This document shows, in pieces, positions 1 through 7,863 of a stretch of DNA of 16,938 bases. Under the pieces are notes generated by a model that saw nothing but the letters and a program-made list of their open reading frames with translations, was not told the origin of the DNA and did not search any database. Location of the stretch: NCBI GenBank assembly GCA_900316925.1, contig ONEU01000109.1, forward strand, positions 1 to 16,938, read 5' to 3'. The stretch is from an uncultured Eubacteriales bacterium (GTDB taxonomy: Bacteria > Bacillota > Clostridia > Oscillospirales > Acutalibacteraceae). The position numbers and the translations under genes are program-made. Numbering within the stretch: position 1 is the first letter of the stretch; each line of letters starts with the position of its first letter.

Positions 1-137
1 AGGTTTTCCCCGAACCCCTTTCCAAAATTCGCTGAGGGATAATCCTTGCAGCAATCGATAAACACTATCTTCTCATCGTTGTTGACCAAGGTTTTGCAGG
101 GACTTTCAGGCAAGTTTTTTCAAAATTGACTTACGTG
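1..137 (+). repeat. Dispersed repeat, copy A (5' part cut by window edge)
   Basis: This stretch aligns over its whole length with 12492-12629; the two are 137 and 138 bases long and agree at about four of five positions by eye. Shared landmarks are an AGGTTTT start, CAAAATTCGCTG, TAAACACT, CTTCTCATC, TTTGCAGGGACTTTCAGG, TTCAAAAT and a closing CGTG. The first third of the unit, known from copies B and C, would lie before the window. No protein or transposase is encoded. It is non-coding and intergenic, ahead of the sigma-factor gene at 403. Confidence 0.85.
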
Positions 138-236
138 ACGACTAATCACGAAAAATGATCTTGACCTGCCAGTTTTTGGGGAAACCCTTTTTCTGGTAAA
201 AAAGGGGGTTCTCGGATTCCTTTCCGAAATTTTCTA
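138..236 (+). repeat. Dispersed repeat, copy B (5' part only, degenerate 3' end)
   Basis: Copy B follows copy A directly. CACG at 147-150, a 10-base gap, then TTGACCTGCCAG at 161-172 match CACG at 12434-12437, a 10-base gap and TTGACCTGCCAG at 12448-12459 in copy C. Similarity continues through the CTTTTTCTGG hairpin and fades near 230. The junction A/B (CGTG, 9 bases, CACG) has the same spacing that copy C would give if tandemly repeated, so A and B look like a head-to-tail array whose second unit is truncated. Confidence 0.75.
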
Positions 237-325
237 CATGATAACACTCTATACCGACATGATATACCCTATGCCGTAAATTCAAAAGGTATTTAAAAAA
301 CACGCAAAAAATGTATGATTGATTT

Positions 326-353
326 GAACCATAATTCCGATCCGGATAGTTAT
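326..353 (+). promoter_or_regulatory. Possible ECF-type promoter of the first sigma operon
   Basis: GAACC at 326-330 is followed after 16 bases by TAGTTAT at 347-353. This resembles the arrangement ahead of the second sigma gene (AACC, 16 bases, GGTCTAT) and the general ECF pattern of an AAC-type -35 element. The -10 match is poor, so autoregulation is only suggested. Distance from the -35 element to the start codon is similar in the two operons (about 73 and 64 bases). Confidence 0.3.
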
Positions 354-384
354 ATAAACAGAAGATCTTCAAAAGAACTTGCAA

Positions 385-392
385 AGGGGAGG
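385..392 (+). promoter_or_regulatory. Ribosome binding site deciding the sigma-factor start
   Basis: AGGGGAGG ends 10 bases before ATG 403. An in-frame TTG at 379 lies upstream of this site and would leave it inside the gene, so ATG 403 is preferred. Confidence 0.75.
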
Positions 393-402
393 CGAAAAAT
401 GG

Positions 403-945
403 ATGGATCGTCAGCTTGTCACCAGACTGAAAGAAAAAGAACAGAAAGCCCTAGAAGAGATCATAGAAACATACACCTCTCTCGTTGTCAGTATCATTCA
501 GAATATCTCAAGGGGAAGTCTTTCAAAGGAGGATGTGGAAGACACCGTTGTGGAGGTTTTTCTGACGCTTTGGAACAATACGGACCGTATCATTGACGAT
601 AAGCTCAAAGGATATCTTTGCAGTATTGCCAGAACAAAAGCGCTGACCAGAATTGCTTCGGTCAGGAAACATTCCGCTCTGGATATTGATGAGGTTGAGA
701 TGGAGGATGATTTTCTGATTACTTCGGAGGTGGAGAAAAAGGAGATTGTCAGCGCCCTTCGTGACATTATTTCCGGGCTCAATATGCCGGAGAAGGAGAT
801 TGTGATCCGCTACTATTATTACAGTCAGACGATCGCACAAATTGCAAAGGTCATGCAGATCAATCCGGAAACGGTAAAAACAAAGCTGAGACGTACCAGG
901 GAAAAAATCAAGATGAAATTAGCAGAAAGGGGATTTGCACCATGA
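403..945 (+). CDS. Sigma-70 family (ECF-like) RNA polymerase sigma factor
   Basis: The 180-residue product has the two-domain layout of ECF-type sigma factors. A region-2 helix bundle lies at about residues 13-90, including the VEDTVVEVFLTLW and KGYLCSIARTKALTRI segments. Region 4 lies at about 115-175, with a helix-turn-helix near 142-170 (QTIAQIAKVMQINPETVKTK) that would read the -35 element. It would direct RNA polymerase to a small set of envelope-related promoters in the cytoplasm. Its stop overlaps the start of the next gene by ATGA, the translational coupling typical of a sigma/anti-sigma pair, so it is probably held inactive by that neighbour. ATG 403 was chosen over an upstream TTG because the Shine-Dalgarno sequence sits between them. 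Family assignment is firm; the signal and regulon cannot be read. Confidence 0.9.
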   Translation: MDRQLVTRLKEKEQKALEEIIETYTSLVVSIIQNISRGSLSKEDVEDTVVEVFLTLWNNTDRIIDDKLKGYLCSIARTKALTRIASVRKHSALDIDEVEMEDDFLITSEVEKKEIVSALRDIISGLNMPEKEIVIRYYYYSQTIAQIAKVMQINPETVKTKLRRTREKIKMKLAERGFAP

Positions 946-2249
946 AAACAACGTTCAAAGAATTATTCGCAGATTTTGAAGATGACCTGATTGGGATTCC
1001 GGCAGATACCTTCTGTGTGGAAACGACCGTCGATCAAAAGCTCATCACGAAAAGGATACTTTCCCGGATCAGCCATAAACGGCCATACCGAAAAGTGATC
1101 AATATCGCACTCATCGCCGCTTCTCTTGCGGTAGTGCTGGGAATTGTTTCCACGATGATCTTGGCAGGGAGCGATCTTCAGATTGTCTTTGAGGAATTTT
1201 TCGGCGGCAGTATGAATGCGGCAGGGCTTTATGACGGCGGAGATGTTCAGATCAATTGTACCGATCCCAATCTGGATGTGACGTTTTTGGGGGTGACGGG
1301 GGATGAACATGAGGTATATGCTTTGTTCAGAGCCGTAAAGAAGGACGGCGGTACATTTACCGATGAGGGATATCTTTATCCTACGACAACAGTCAGATCG
1401 GAAAAGTATGACGAGGCCTTGAGTTCAGAAAAAGAACCCGGTGAGCTGATGTCCGAATTAGCATCCTGCAATGGGATTCAGGCAGCAGCAAAAGACCGGT
1501 ACGGTCATAACATTGGTTATTGTGACGACGGCAATGTGGCTATTGATAGCTTCTATTTTTTGAGTGAGGACAGAAAAACGCTCAAATTGCTGGTGAAAAT
1601 GGACGTGTATCAGGATAAGGATGCCCGTGACGGAACGCTGACAGTGAAAAGCGTGTGCTTCACCGCACGAAAAATTATCCGGACGATTCTGACTGACGAT
1701 CATCTCGACGGTGAGGTTCACGACAGGTATATCCAAAGGTGTGCGGAAATGAATGTGGATACCACAAAATGCATCCGCCTGGAAACACCGGATCAGGTGA
1801 TTTTCTGTCAGGCTGAAAGCAAGGAGGTGCCGCTCCGGTTTGAAGCTACCGTTAAAATGAATTACCGATATTACAGCAATATCAGGAAGAGTCTTCAGGC
1901 TTCGGATGCACCTCATTTTATCAAACCGGATACCAGTCATGTGCAAATGACGATCTCACCCTTTTCCGTCCTGATTGAAGGAGAACATCAGAATTACAAT
2001 GACGATGAATGTTTTTATTCATTGGACGGGGATACTTCGCGTGTCGTGATGAAGGATGGAAGCGTGTACTATTTTGCGGATATGGGTGTGAGCAGCGGCG
2101 GAGGTGCTGTGATCGGAAAAATGGTAAGTCAACATAAGATGAATTACGAGAAGAAGCCCCATCAGACTCTCTTTGCCGAAAGAATCCTGCTGGATACCAG
2201 GGAAATTGATCGCATTATGATCAACGGTGATACGGTTTATCAAAGCTAA
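942..2249 (+). CDS. Membrane-anchored anti-sigma factor-like protein (DUF4179-like)
   Basis: This 435-residue protein has a cytoplasmic N-terminus of about 50 residues, one hydrophobic segment at about 52-75 (VINIALIAASLAVVLGIV), and a long predominantly beta-type extracytoplasmic part. The segment just after the membrane (FEEFFGGS, then a region beginning DVTFLGVTGDEHEVYALF) resembles the DUF4179 anti-sigma family of Firmicutes. The N-terminal part would bind the sigma factor encoded immediately upstream, with which it overlaps by ATGA; the outer part would sense an envelope signal. The N-tail lacks an obvious zinc-binding HxxxCxxC motif. The gene ends before a strong hairpin terminator. The pairing is clear from context; the ligand and the release mechanism are unknown. 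Confidence 0.75.
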   Translation: MKTTFKELFADFEDDLIGIPADTFCVETTVDQKLITKRILSRISHKRPYRKVINIALIAASLAVVLGIVSTMILAGSDLQIVFEEFFGGSMNAAGLYDGGDVQINCTDPNLDVTFLGVTGDEHEVYALFRAVKKDGGTFTDEGYLYPTTTVRSEKYDEALSSEKEPGELMSELASCNGIQAAAKDRYGHNIGYCDDGNVAIDSFYFLSEDRKTLKLLVKMDVYQDKDARDGTLTVKSVCFTARKIIRTILTDDHLDGEVHDRYIQRCAEMNVDTTKCIRLETPDQVIFCQAESKEVPLRFEATVKMNYRYYSNIRKSLQASDAPHFIKPDTSHVQMTISPFSVLIEGEHQNYNDDECFYSLDGDTSRVVMKDGSVYYFADMGVSSGGGAVIGKMVSQHKMNYEKKPHQTLFAERILLDTREIDRIMINGDTVYQS

Positions 2250-2366
2250 GAGATAACGGCCGTCAATTAAAAGGCAACTTCACCGGGAAATGTATTCCAC
2301 TAATCCTGCCGGCGTTCTGATGGTAACCGCAGGGAAACAGAGAACAAAAAAATTGAAGAAAAAATG

Positions 2367-2408
2367 GCGGGGTATTCGCTTTGAACGGATACCCCGCATT
2401 GTTGTTTT
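2367..2408. terminator. Bidirectional rho-independent terminator between convergent operons
   Basis: A 12-bp stem (GCGGGGTATTCG at 2367-2378 and CGGATACCCCGC at 2386-2397, one G-T pair) has a 7-base loop. On the plus strand it is followed by a T-rich run (2398-2408). On the minus strand it is followed by the complement of GAAGAAAAAA, which gives a U run. It can serve both the sigma operon ending at 2249 and the HSP90/TPR operon ending at 2487. Confidence 0.85.
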
Positions 2409-2486
2409 GGACGGATTATCAATTGGTGAAGAAAACCGGGGTGAAGGATACCGGGGTTCTTTGTCCTGAACCGGCAGGAGACCGGC

Positions 2487-4559
2487 TCAGTCATCCTGTT
2501 CCGGCTCGTCACGGTATTCCCGGATCAGGGAAACAAGCTTGAAAAAGTTTTCGTCGTCGGCGTCCTCTTCGCTGAACCGCTCGGTGTTTTCAAGGAAAGA
2601 ATCAATGATCTCATCCGCATCCTCATACGCATCAATCCCGATGCAGGGTCCCTCCTCGATCAGGAAATAGAGGATATATGCAATGTCCTGCATTTCGTGA
2701 ATATCCGGCTCACCTTTCAGCAGCTCCCGGACGCCGGCATGATCAAAGCAGGTATTTGCCAGATAGCCCGGGTGAATGCTGTTATGGATGCCGTTATGCA
2801 GCATCCAGTCCCGGATTTCATCGGTATCGGCTTCGAGATTGTCCACCGCAAAGATCTTTCCCCAACCGGAGGTATGCTTCGCCATCCGGAAAATCAGATC
2901 GTTTCCGTTTTCAAGGCGTCTGACCGCCCAGATACAGAACAGCGTGAATTCGTCACAGGCGGAAAGCTTCATAATGGCTTCAAGAAGCCTGTCGTTGTAA
3001 TCCGAAAACAGCTCCATGATAATCAGACCCAGTTTGACGGCTTCATAGTTTTTTGAACTGACGATCAGAACGACACCGTAATCATAGATATCATTGGGAT
3101 TGAGCTCCTCGGTATGTTCCATGATAAAGTTCTGCACCGTGTCTGCCAACGGTAGGGCACGCACCTGGGAGCTCTGGAGATATTTTTCGGTCTTGCTGAC
3201 AGCCAGACGGCTTTTGCCGCTGCCTGCCAGGCGGATCAGATCCTCCAGCTCTCCCAGCTGTACCTCCTCCGGTCTCATGTGGAAGAAGGTGATGCCGTCG
3301 AGAGCGCCGTCTGCAAACTCCGGCTGCCCCTTTTCCGGCTTCTTTCTCGGGAGGGAAAAATCCGGCGGCAGGGAGCCGTTATCCAGATATTCGTCGATAT
3401 ACTCCAGAACGGGGATGTCCGGTTTTGTCTGTCTTCTGATGGTGATCCTGCCGAAATCGAATGTTCTTTCCAGCTGATCGGTGAAAATACGGCTGCCGTT
3501 CCGGGTGTCGAGCTTGTCGGCATAGAACTTTGCCTTTTCGTACATGAAGTCCTTCAGAACCCCGATGGGATAGATTCCCTGGCTTGAATAGATGGGCTCA
3601 TCCTTGAAGGGCAGATTGAGATGGATGTGCTGGTAGCCGGCCTTTTCAAGATTCATCAGCGTATCGTAAGAGGCGAGGAAGAAGTCAAAGCAGTCCACCG
3701 CATTCTGGTTGGAGGCCATCAGCGGCAGCAGCTCCTTCATCATTTTCACGGCCTTTCCCGGCTCGTGATAAGAGATGATACGGAAATTCACCGAGAATGG
3801 CGCTGCCAGGGAGCCCAGATGTCTGTTGTTCTTGCCGTGGAACACGCGGTAGGACTTGGTGGCGTATTTCAGGGCGTTTTTCAGATCGCCGTGTTCAAAA
3901 TAATATCTGCCCAGGGAGGAATAGGTGACATCCGGCACCTCAGAACAATGCAGCTGTCCGCTGAACACCGGCTTGATGATCTCAAGCGCTTTTTCGGGAT
4001 TATCCTCCACCAGGAGATAATACTTGAATTCAAAGTTCAGCTCGCAGGCCTTGCAGTCGCTCAGGTCATCACGTCCGGCACGGAGCATACGGCTGAAGGC
4101 TTCTCTGGCAGTTACGCCGAGGAAGGAACCGCCCGGTACGATAAAGTCCCGGAGAAACAGACACAGGAATTGATAATAGGTGCGCAGGCTGTAATGGTAT
4201 TTTTTGCAGAAATCGGCATACTGCACAAAGATCCTTTCGATCTGTTCCATGGGGATCTGATAAAATTCGTAGAAGTTGGCGAGCACCCACTTGAAGCACC
4301 ACATCACGTCATTCTTGTATTTCTCCTGTAATTCTTCATGGGCTTCAAAATACGCAAGGTATTCCGGGAAAATGAGGGTGGCCTGCAGATTGTCGCAATT
4401 GAAGGTATCCTCATCAATAAATTCGTGGTAGAGCATCAGTGCGCCTTCGGCATCCTGCTTTTCCAGAGCGGCGTCGATTGCCCTGCGGATACCGTTGCGC
4501 CGGGGAGCACCCTTCTCAAGGCCGCTGAAAAATTCCTGTTCATAGTCATTGAATGTCAT
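2487..4559 (-). CDS. TPR/helical-repeat protein, partner gene of the HSP90-family ATPase
   Basis: The 690-residue product is a soluble, almost entirely helical protein with no signal peptide. Residues of about 25-320 form repeated helix pairs; the clearest TPR-like unit is near 210-240 (TYSSLGRYYFEHGDLKNALKYA). A charged, Pro-rich linker lies near 395-420, followed by a second helical domain at about 435-650 and an acidic tail. It lies 39 bases downstream of the HSP90-family gene on the same strand, with its own AGGAGGTC ribosome binding site 9 bases before the ATG, so the two are almost surely co-transcribed. TPR domains are known clients' or co-chaperones' docking modules for eukaryotic Hsp90, which makes a physical partnership attractive, but the usual C-terminal EEVD peptide is absent from the HSP90 partner. 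The specific function is unknown. Confidence 0.75.
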   Translation of the reverse strand: MTFNDYEQEFFSGLEKGAPRRNGIRRAIDAALEKQDAEGALMLYHEFIDEDTFNCDNLQATLIFPEYLAYFEAHEELQEKYKNDVMWCFKWVLANFYEFYQIPMEQIERIFVQYADFCKKYHYSLRTYYQFLCLFLRDFIVPGGSFLGVTAREAFSRMLRAGRDDLSDCKACELNFEFKYYLLVEDNPEKALEIIKPVFSGQLHCSEVPDVTYSSLGRYYFEHGDLKNALKYATKSYRVFHGKNNRHLGSLAAPFSVNFRIISYHEPGKAVKMMKELLPLMASNQNAVDCFDFFLASYDTLMNLEKAGYQHIHLNLPFKDEPIYSSQGIYPIGVLKDFMYEKAKFYADKLDTRNGSRIFTDQLERTFDFGRITIRRQTKPDIPVLEYIDEYLDNGSLPPDFSLPRKKPEKGQPEFADGALDGITFFHMRPEEVQLGELEDLIRLAGSGKSRLAVSKTEKYLQSSQVRALPLADTVQNFIMEHTEELNPNDIYDYGVVLIVSSKNYEAVKLGLIIMELFSDYNDRLLEAIMKLSACDEFTLFCIWAVRRLENGNDLIFRMAKHTSGWGKIFAVDNLEADTDEIRDWMLHNGIHNSIHPGYLANTCFDHAGVRELLKGEPDIHEMQDIAYILYFLIEEGPCIGIDAYEDADEIIDSFLENTERFSEEDADDENFFKLVSLIREYRDEPEQDD

Positions 4560-4598
4560 ATTGATCCTGACCTCCTGTCTGAGATAATGATGCTCCGT

Positions 4599-6383
4599 TC
4601 AGAGCATGAGCGTATAGAGATTGTCGTTGAGTGTTTTCATTTCATGGTTCAGCAAGGGGAAGTGACCCGACAGCAGAGCGTTGACATAGAGTATTTCAAT
4701 GCAGGCTTTTGTCTTGTCGGTTATGGGCGAGGTGATGAGCTTCCTGACAACGAGATTATTGGTGTTGAAATACAGGCAGGCCTTTGCGCCGGAGCGGAAG
4801 GAGTCCTCAAAGGAGGACAGCATCTCGGAAAAAACCGCATTTGCCGTTTCCTTGGAACGCTTGATCTGTCTTGAATGGTATGCATTGGTATTGATGGTGT
4901 AGAGCGTGGGGATATCGTCCGGCAGGAACTCCTTCAGGGAAAGGCGGCAGTCATATTTGCGCAGGATCGTTTCCGCTTCTTTGATAAATGCGCCTGCTTC
5001 CTCCTCCATATCCGTATCATTCAGCAGCAGGTCGATATCCGTATCGGTGAGCATCTCAATGCAGGTATCCGTGCTTCTTTCGGACATTTTCCGGATGATC
5101 TTGTCATCATACACATAGCCTGCATTGATCAGGAGCTGTGAGCGCTGGGCATACAGGGGCGCCAGCTGACGGAACTGATTGACGTCGGTGGTGTAGCAGG
5201 CATCCGAACCGAAAACCATCAGCTCTCTGCCCGTCATTTCGCCGAGGGTGGTCTGGAACACGATGTAGGGCAGCAGAATGTCGGAGACGGAATCGTCACT
5301 GGCGATAACGGATTTCACGGCTAAATGGTGTATCCTGACGATCTCATAAAGCAGGCTGTCGTTATGAAGCTCCAGGGATTCCAGGTAGTTCCCGATGCAC
5401 TGTGCAATCTCCTCTCCGGCCTGTTCCAGTAATTCGTCCTCATAAAAATCCTCTCGTGACGAGGTGGGGGTGAGCTTGTCGGTATGGATGATGCATCTGA
5501 TAAAGAACGCCCATTCCGGCAGCAGCTTGTCGCCGTTTTCGGTGAGCAGCATATTTTTCAGATAGATCCGGTGCATGTGATGCGCCCCCGCCGATACGGG
5601 ACAGGGCAGCACATAAGCAATCCCGCTGAACAGACCGTCGGATGAAACCAGATTGAAGCAGTCCAGAAAATCGTCACCCAGAAACATTTTTCCCATTTTC
5701 AGACACAGAGACTTATTCTTCTCTGCGTCCAGCTTCATCTGCAGATTGAGCCTTGTTCTTTCCGCTCCTGCGACCAGATAGACGGGATACTGTAAAAACA
5801 GACCGTAATAGTAAACCAGGTTCGATATTTCATCGGCGTGGTAATATTCGGCGGCCTCCGCCTGCGCCGTCTGTGCGTTCCGGCGGAGGATGATCTCCGT
5901 TCCGGCGGGCCGCTTGTCCGGAAGCTCCGTGATGGTATACGTTCCGTCTGACTGCCCCCTCCATTCAAGGGTTGTATCCGGGGTACGGTAGGAAACGGTC
6001 CGGACGATGATCGTGTCCGTTACCATAAAGCAGGAAAGCAGTCCGATTCCGAACCTGCCGATATAATCGCCTTCCGCCCGTCCCTTCTCAATGTCGAATT
6101 TGGATGACTGACCGATCACCGCAAGAAAACGGTGGATCTCTTCCTCGGTCAGTCCCGTGCCGTTATCACGGAAAAGAATCTGCTCGTTTTCCGTCACCTC
6201 GATCTCTACCACGGCGGTCTTCGGGTCGAAGCTGCTGTCCCTGTCGATCCTGGCGTGAATCGCATCCGTACAGTTCTGCAGCAGCTCTCTGACAAAAACA
6301 TTCGGAGAGCTGTAAAGATGTCCCGAGAGAAGCTCGATCATGCCTCCGAGATTGACTTTGAATTGATAATCATTGGTACCCAT
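4599..6383 (-). CDS. HSP90-family (HtpG-like) molecular chaperone ATPase
   Basis: The 594-residue protein has the three-domain order of bacterial Hsp90. The N-terminal GHKL ATPase shows E33 and N37 (ELLQNCTDA), DNGTGL at 73-78, GRFGIGLLS at 109-117 and GT at 161-162. The middle domain carries the conserved SRE motif at 309-311, whose Arg contacts ATP in HtpG. The C-terminal dimerisation part includes NNLVVRKL and ALLSGHFPLL. It is shorter and more divergent than classical HtpG (about 620-630 residues) and resembles the separate HSP90 family protein group also found in actinomycetes. It ends TLML, with no EEVD. It would act in the cytoplasm as an ATP-driven clamp. The next gene encodes a TPR protein, probably its dedicated partner. 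A consensus promoter precedes it; the ribosome binding site is weak (GTGAG). Confidence 0.9.
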   Translation of the reverse strand: MGTNDYQFKVNLGGMIELLSGHLYSSPNVFVRELLQNCTDAIHARIDRDSSFDPKTAVVEIEVTENEQILFRDNGTGLTEEEIHRFLAVIGQSSKFDIEKGRAEGDYIGRFGIGLLSCFMVTDTIIVRTVSYRTPDTTLEWRGQSDGTYTITELPDKRPAGTEIILRRNAQTAQAEAAEYYHADEISNLVYYYGLFLQYPVYLVAGAERTRLNLQMKLDAEKNKSLCLKMGKMFLGDDFLDCFNLVSSDGLFSGIAYVLPCPVSAGAHHMHRIYLKNMLLTENGDKLLPEWAFFIRCIIHTDKLTPTSSREDFYEDELLEQAGEEIAQCIGNYLESLELHNDSLLYEIVRIHHLAVKSVIASDDSVSDILLPYIVFQTTLGEMTGRELMVFGSDACYTTDVNQFRQLAPLYAQRSQLLINAGYVYDDKIIRKMSERSTDTCIEMLTDTDIDLLLNDTDMEEEAGAFIKEAETILRKYDCRLSLKEFLPDDIPTLYTINTNAYHSRQIKRSKETANAVFSEMLSSFEDSFRSGAKACLYFNTNNLVVRKLITSPITDKTKACIEILYVNALLSGHFPLLNHEMKTLNDNLYTLML

Positions 6384-6419
6384 TTTTTCTCACTTTCACT
6401 CAAAACAGTGTTTTCATTT

Positions 6420-6448
6420 ACTATACCATTTTTTCGGTTCCGTTTCAA
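6420..6448 (-). promoter_or_regulatory. Consensus promoter of the HSP90/TPR operon
   Basis: Read on the minus strand: TTGAAA (6448-6443), 17-base spacer, TATAGT (6425-6420) with TG one base upstream, an extended -10. The expected transcript start is about 30 bases before the ATG. No CIRCE or other heat-shock operator was seen around it. Confidence 0.8.
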
Positions 6449-6654
6449 CGGAAAAAGAAAAGAATCACAGATTTTCGTCATGCCGGACAGTTCTGCGCTC
6501 TTCTTTCCGGGAGCCGCTGAGACGGGGCAGGGTTCCCGGCTGTATGTGAACAGGCGGCGTTGTGATTTTCTACAAACCGCTGGGGGACGGTATTGTATGC
6601 GAACGTCATTTCGGACAAAAAATGATCGGACGGATACATCTTTTCATATCAGAA

Positions 6655-6683
6655 TTGTCATCCCTGGAAAAATATGCTATACT
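6655..6683 (+). promoter_or_regulatory. Consensus promoter of the 272-residue membrane protein gene
   Basis: TTGTCA (6655-6660), 17-base spacer, TATACT (6678-6683) with an extended TGC before the -10. This gives a leader of about 55 bases. It is divergent from the HSP90 promoter; the roughly 200 bases between the two contain no recognised gene or RNA element. Confidence 0.8.
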
Positions 6684-6733
6684 GATATTGAAAAATTGGT
6701 ACCGGCTGCGCTGTCCTGCTGCCGGAACAGAAT

Positions 6734-6738
6734 GGAGG
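6734..6738 (+). promoter_or_regulatory. Ribosome binding site deciding start 6744
   Basis: GGAGG lies 5 bases before ATG 6744. The open frame runs far upstream to 6132, across the divergent promoters and into the HSP90 gene, so the upstream part is not coding. An ATG at 6732 overlaps the site and is not preferred. Confidence 0.8.
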
Positions 6739-6743
6739 TAAAT

Positions 6744-7562
6744 ATGTCAGAGGAAACCAAAGAGCTTGCGTCTCAGGAAAAGGAAGTGACTGAGACCGAA
6801 ACCGCAGAGGAAAAAACCGAAAATGAGGATGCTGCTGCAGAAAACGGAGAGGAAGGATCCGGCAAAAAGAAAGCCGGCAAAAAGAAAAGAGGTCTTTCTT
6901 CCAACAGGATAGAGATACTGGCGGCAGTTTTTCTGGGCATTACGGCGCTCCTGACCGCCTGGGCGACATGGATCGGCTCACTGCACGGCGGTAACCAGGC
7001 AACGAATTATACCAGGAGCAACAATCTGGCTTCAGAGGGAAATGCCGCTTACAATGCAGCCATGCAGCTCTATCTTTCCGATATGATGGTCTGGAACACC
7101 GCTCTTGACTATCAGCTTGATGCCACGGTAGCAAGAATGAAGGGAAACGATGAGGAAGCACAGATCTACGTCAACAAAACGGAGGCGCTGATCAAACAGA
7201 ACTGCAGTACGATCATGTTGGATGCGATGCAAAAAATGACCACCGACATGACGTCACCGTTTGAGGTAGAAGGTGTGTTCGACTCGTATTTTACGGAAGC
7301 AAACGATCTGGTCAAACAGTCCCAGGAGCTTCTGGAAGAGGGTAAGAAGGATAATGCTCACGGGGATGCCTATAACCTTGTGAACGTGATCTATTCCGTT
7401 GTACTGTTCCTGCTCGGTATCGTGGGTGTCTTCAAGAGCCTGCCGAACCGTGCGGTAGTGCTGGTGATTGCCATCGTCGGCGTGATCCTTGCCACCATCT
7501 ATATGTGCACCATCCCGCTGCCTACAGGATTCAATCTTCTGAGCTTCTTCGGGGCGGGCTAA
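6744..7562 (+). CDS. Three-pass membrane protein of unknown function (DUF4337-like layout)
   Basis: The 272-residue product begins with an unusually charged cytoplasmic tail: a Glu-rich stretch at residues 1-45, then a Lys-rich patch (KKKAGKKKRG) before the first membrane segment at about 54-76. A middle region of about 130 residues contains predicted long helices (ATVARMKGNDEEAQIYVNKTEALI). Two more membrane segments follow at about 212-232 and 238-258. This arrangement (charged tail, one span, helical loop, two spans) recalls DUF4337-type proteins, but I see no diagnostic motif and the assignment is weak. The gene stands alone, with its own extended -10 promoter and a strong terminator, so it is probably a single-gene transcript. 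No enzymatic residues are recognisable. Confidence 0.75.
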   Translation: MSEETKELASQEKEVTETETAEEKTENEDAAAENGEEGSGKKKAGKKKRGLSSNRIEILAAVFLGITALLTAWATWIGSLHGGNQATNYTRSNNLASEGNAAYNAAMQLYLSDMMVWNTALDYQLDATVARMKGNDEEAQIYVNKTEALIKQNCSTIMLDAMQKMTTDMTSPFEVEGVFDSYFTEANDLVKQSQELLEEGKKDNAHGDAYNLVNVIYSVVLFLLGIVGVFKSLPNRAVVLVIAIVGVILATIYMCTIPLPTGFNLLSFFGAG

Positions 7563-7576
7563 AACCGAATACAATG

Positions 7577-7605
7577 ACCGGCCTCAGAAAAGGGGCCGGT
7601 TTTTT
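7577..7605 (+). terminator. Rho-independent terminator after the membrane protein gene
   Basis: ACCGGCC (7577-7583) pairs with GGCCGGT (7594-7600), closed by a 10-base loop and followed by a run of T. Confidence 0.9.
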
Positions 7606-7647
7606 GTTCCGGTTCTGTCCGGAAGCTATCCTGCCGTGAGGAGATTT

Positions 7648-7676
7648 TTGTGACGGTTATACCCTTTGGCTATAAC
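7648..7676 (+). promoter_or_regulatory. Candidate distal promoter of the lipoprotein/PAP2 genes
   Basis: TTGTGA (7648-7653), 17-base spacer, TATAAC (7671-7676). It would give a leader of about 180 bases. The AT-rich stretch after it (7671-7720) contains the palindrome TTGTACAA at 7680-7687. Confidence 0.45.
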
Positions 7677-7748
7677 AAATTGTACAATAATTGCAAATAA
7701 TATGTTCATTTATTGTGGGATATAGAGAACTTTTCCGGCGCGCCTCTT

Positions 7749-7778
7749 TTGTTGAACGCTTGTTGAACGCGATATGAT
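7749..7778 (+). promoter_or_regulatory. Perfect 11-bp tandem repeat overlapping a candidate proximal promoter
   Basis: TTGTTGAACGC occurs twice head-to-tail without a gap (7749-7759 and 7760-7770), so the repeats sit on the same face of the helix. A TATGAT at 7773-7778 could be a -10 box; TTGTTG at 7749-7754 would be its -35 with an 18-base spacer. This looks like a direct-repeat operator of the kind bound by response regulators, but the regulator is not identifiable here. Confidence 0.45.
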
Positions 7779-7863
7779 AAACTTAATATGAGAGAGTATC
7801 TTGAATCTGCCAATAATCCTGTTGCCAGAATGCTCAGAATCCAAAAAGAAAGGAACGTGCCAA

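Noticed and set aside
142..384. Minus-strand open frame of 80 codons over repeat copy B
   Set aside because: It lies mostly in the non-coding repeat, and no similar frame is preserved in copy C.
3621..4331. Long plus-strand open frame of 236 codons opposite the TPR gene
   Set aside because: It is antisense to a well-supported 690-residue protein, has no ribosome binding site and reads as a shadow of that gene's codons.
4590..4607. Short hairpin ATGCTC/GAGCAT at the end of the HSP90 gene
   Set aside because: It is only 6 bp, has no T run, and lies between two genes that appear co-transcribed; it is not a credible terminator.
6132..6743. In-frame upstream extension of the membrane protein gene
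   Set aside because: It would cross the HSP90 coding region and two promoters; GGAGG before ATG 6744 fixes the start.
7606..7863. Riboswitch or attenuator in the leader of the exported PLP enzyme
   Set aside because: No recognisable riboswitch core (SAM, T-box, PLP-related or other) and no terminator-type hairpin was seen; only promoters and the tandem repeat are supported.
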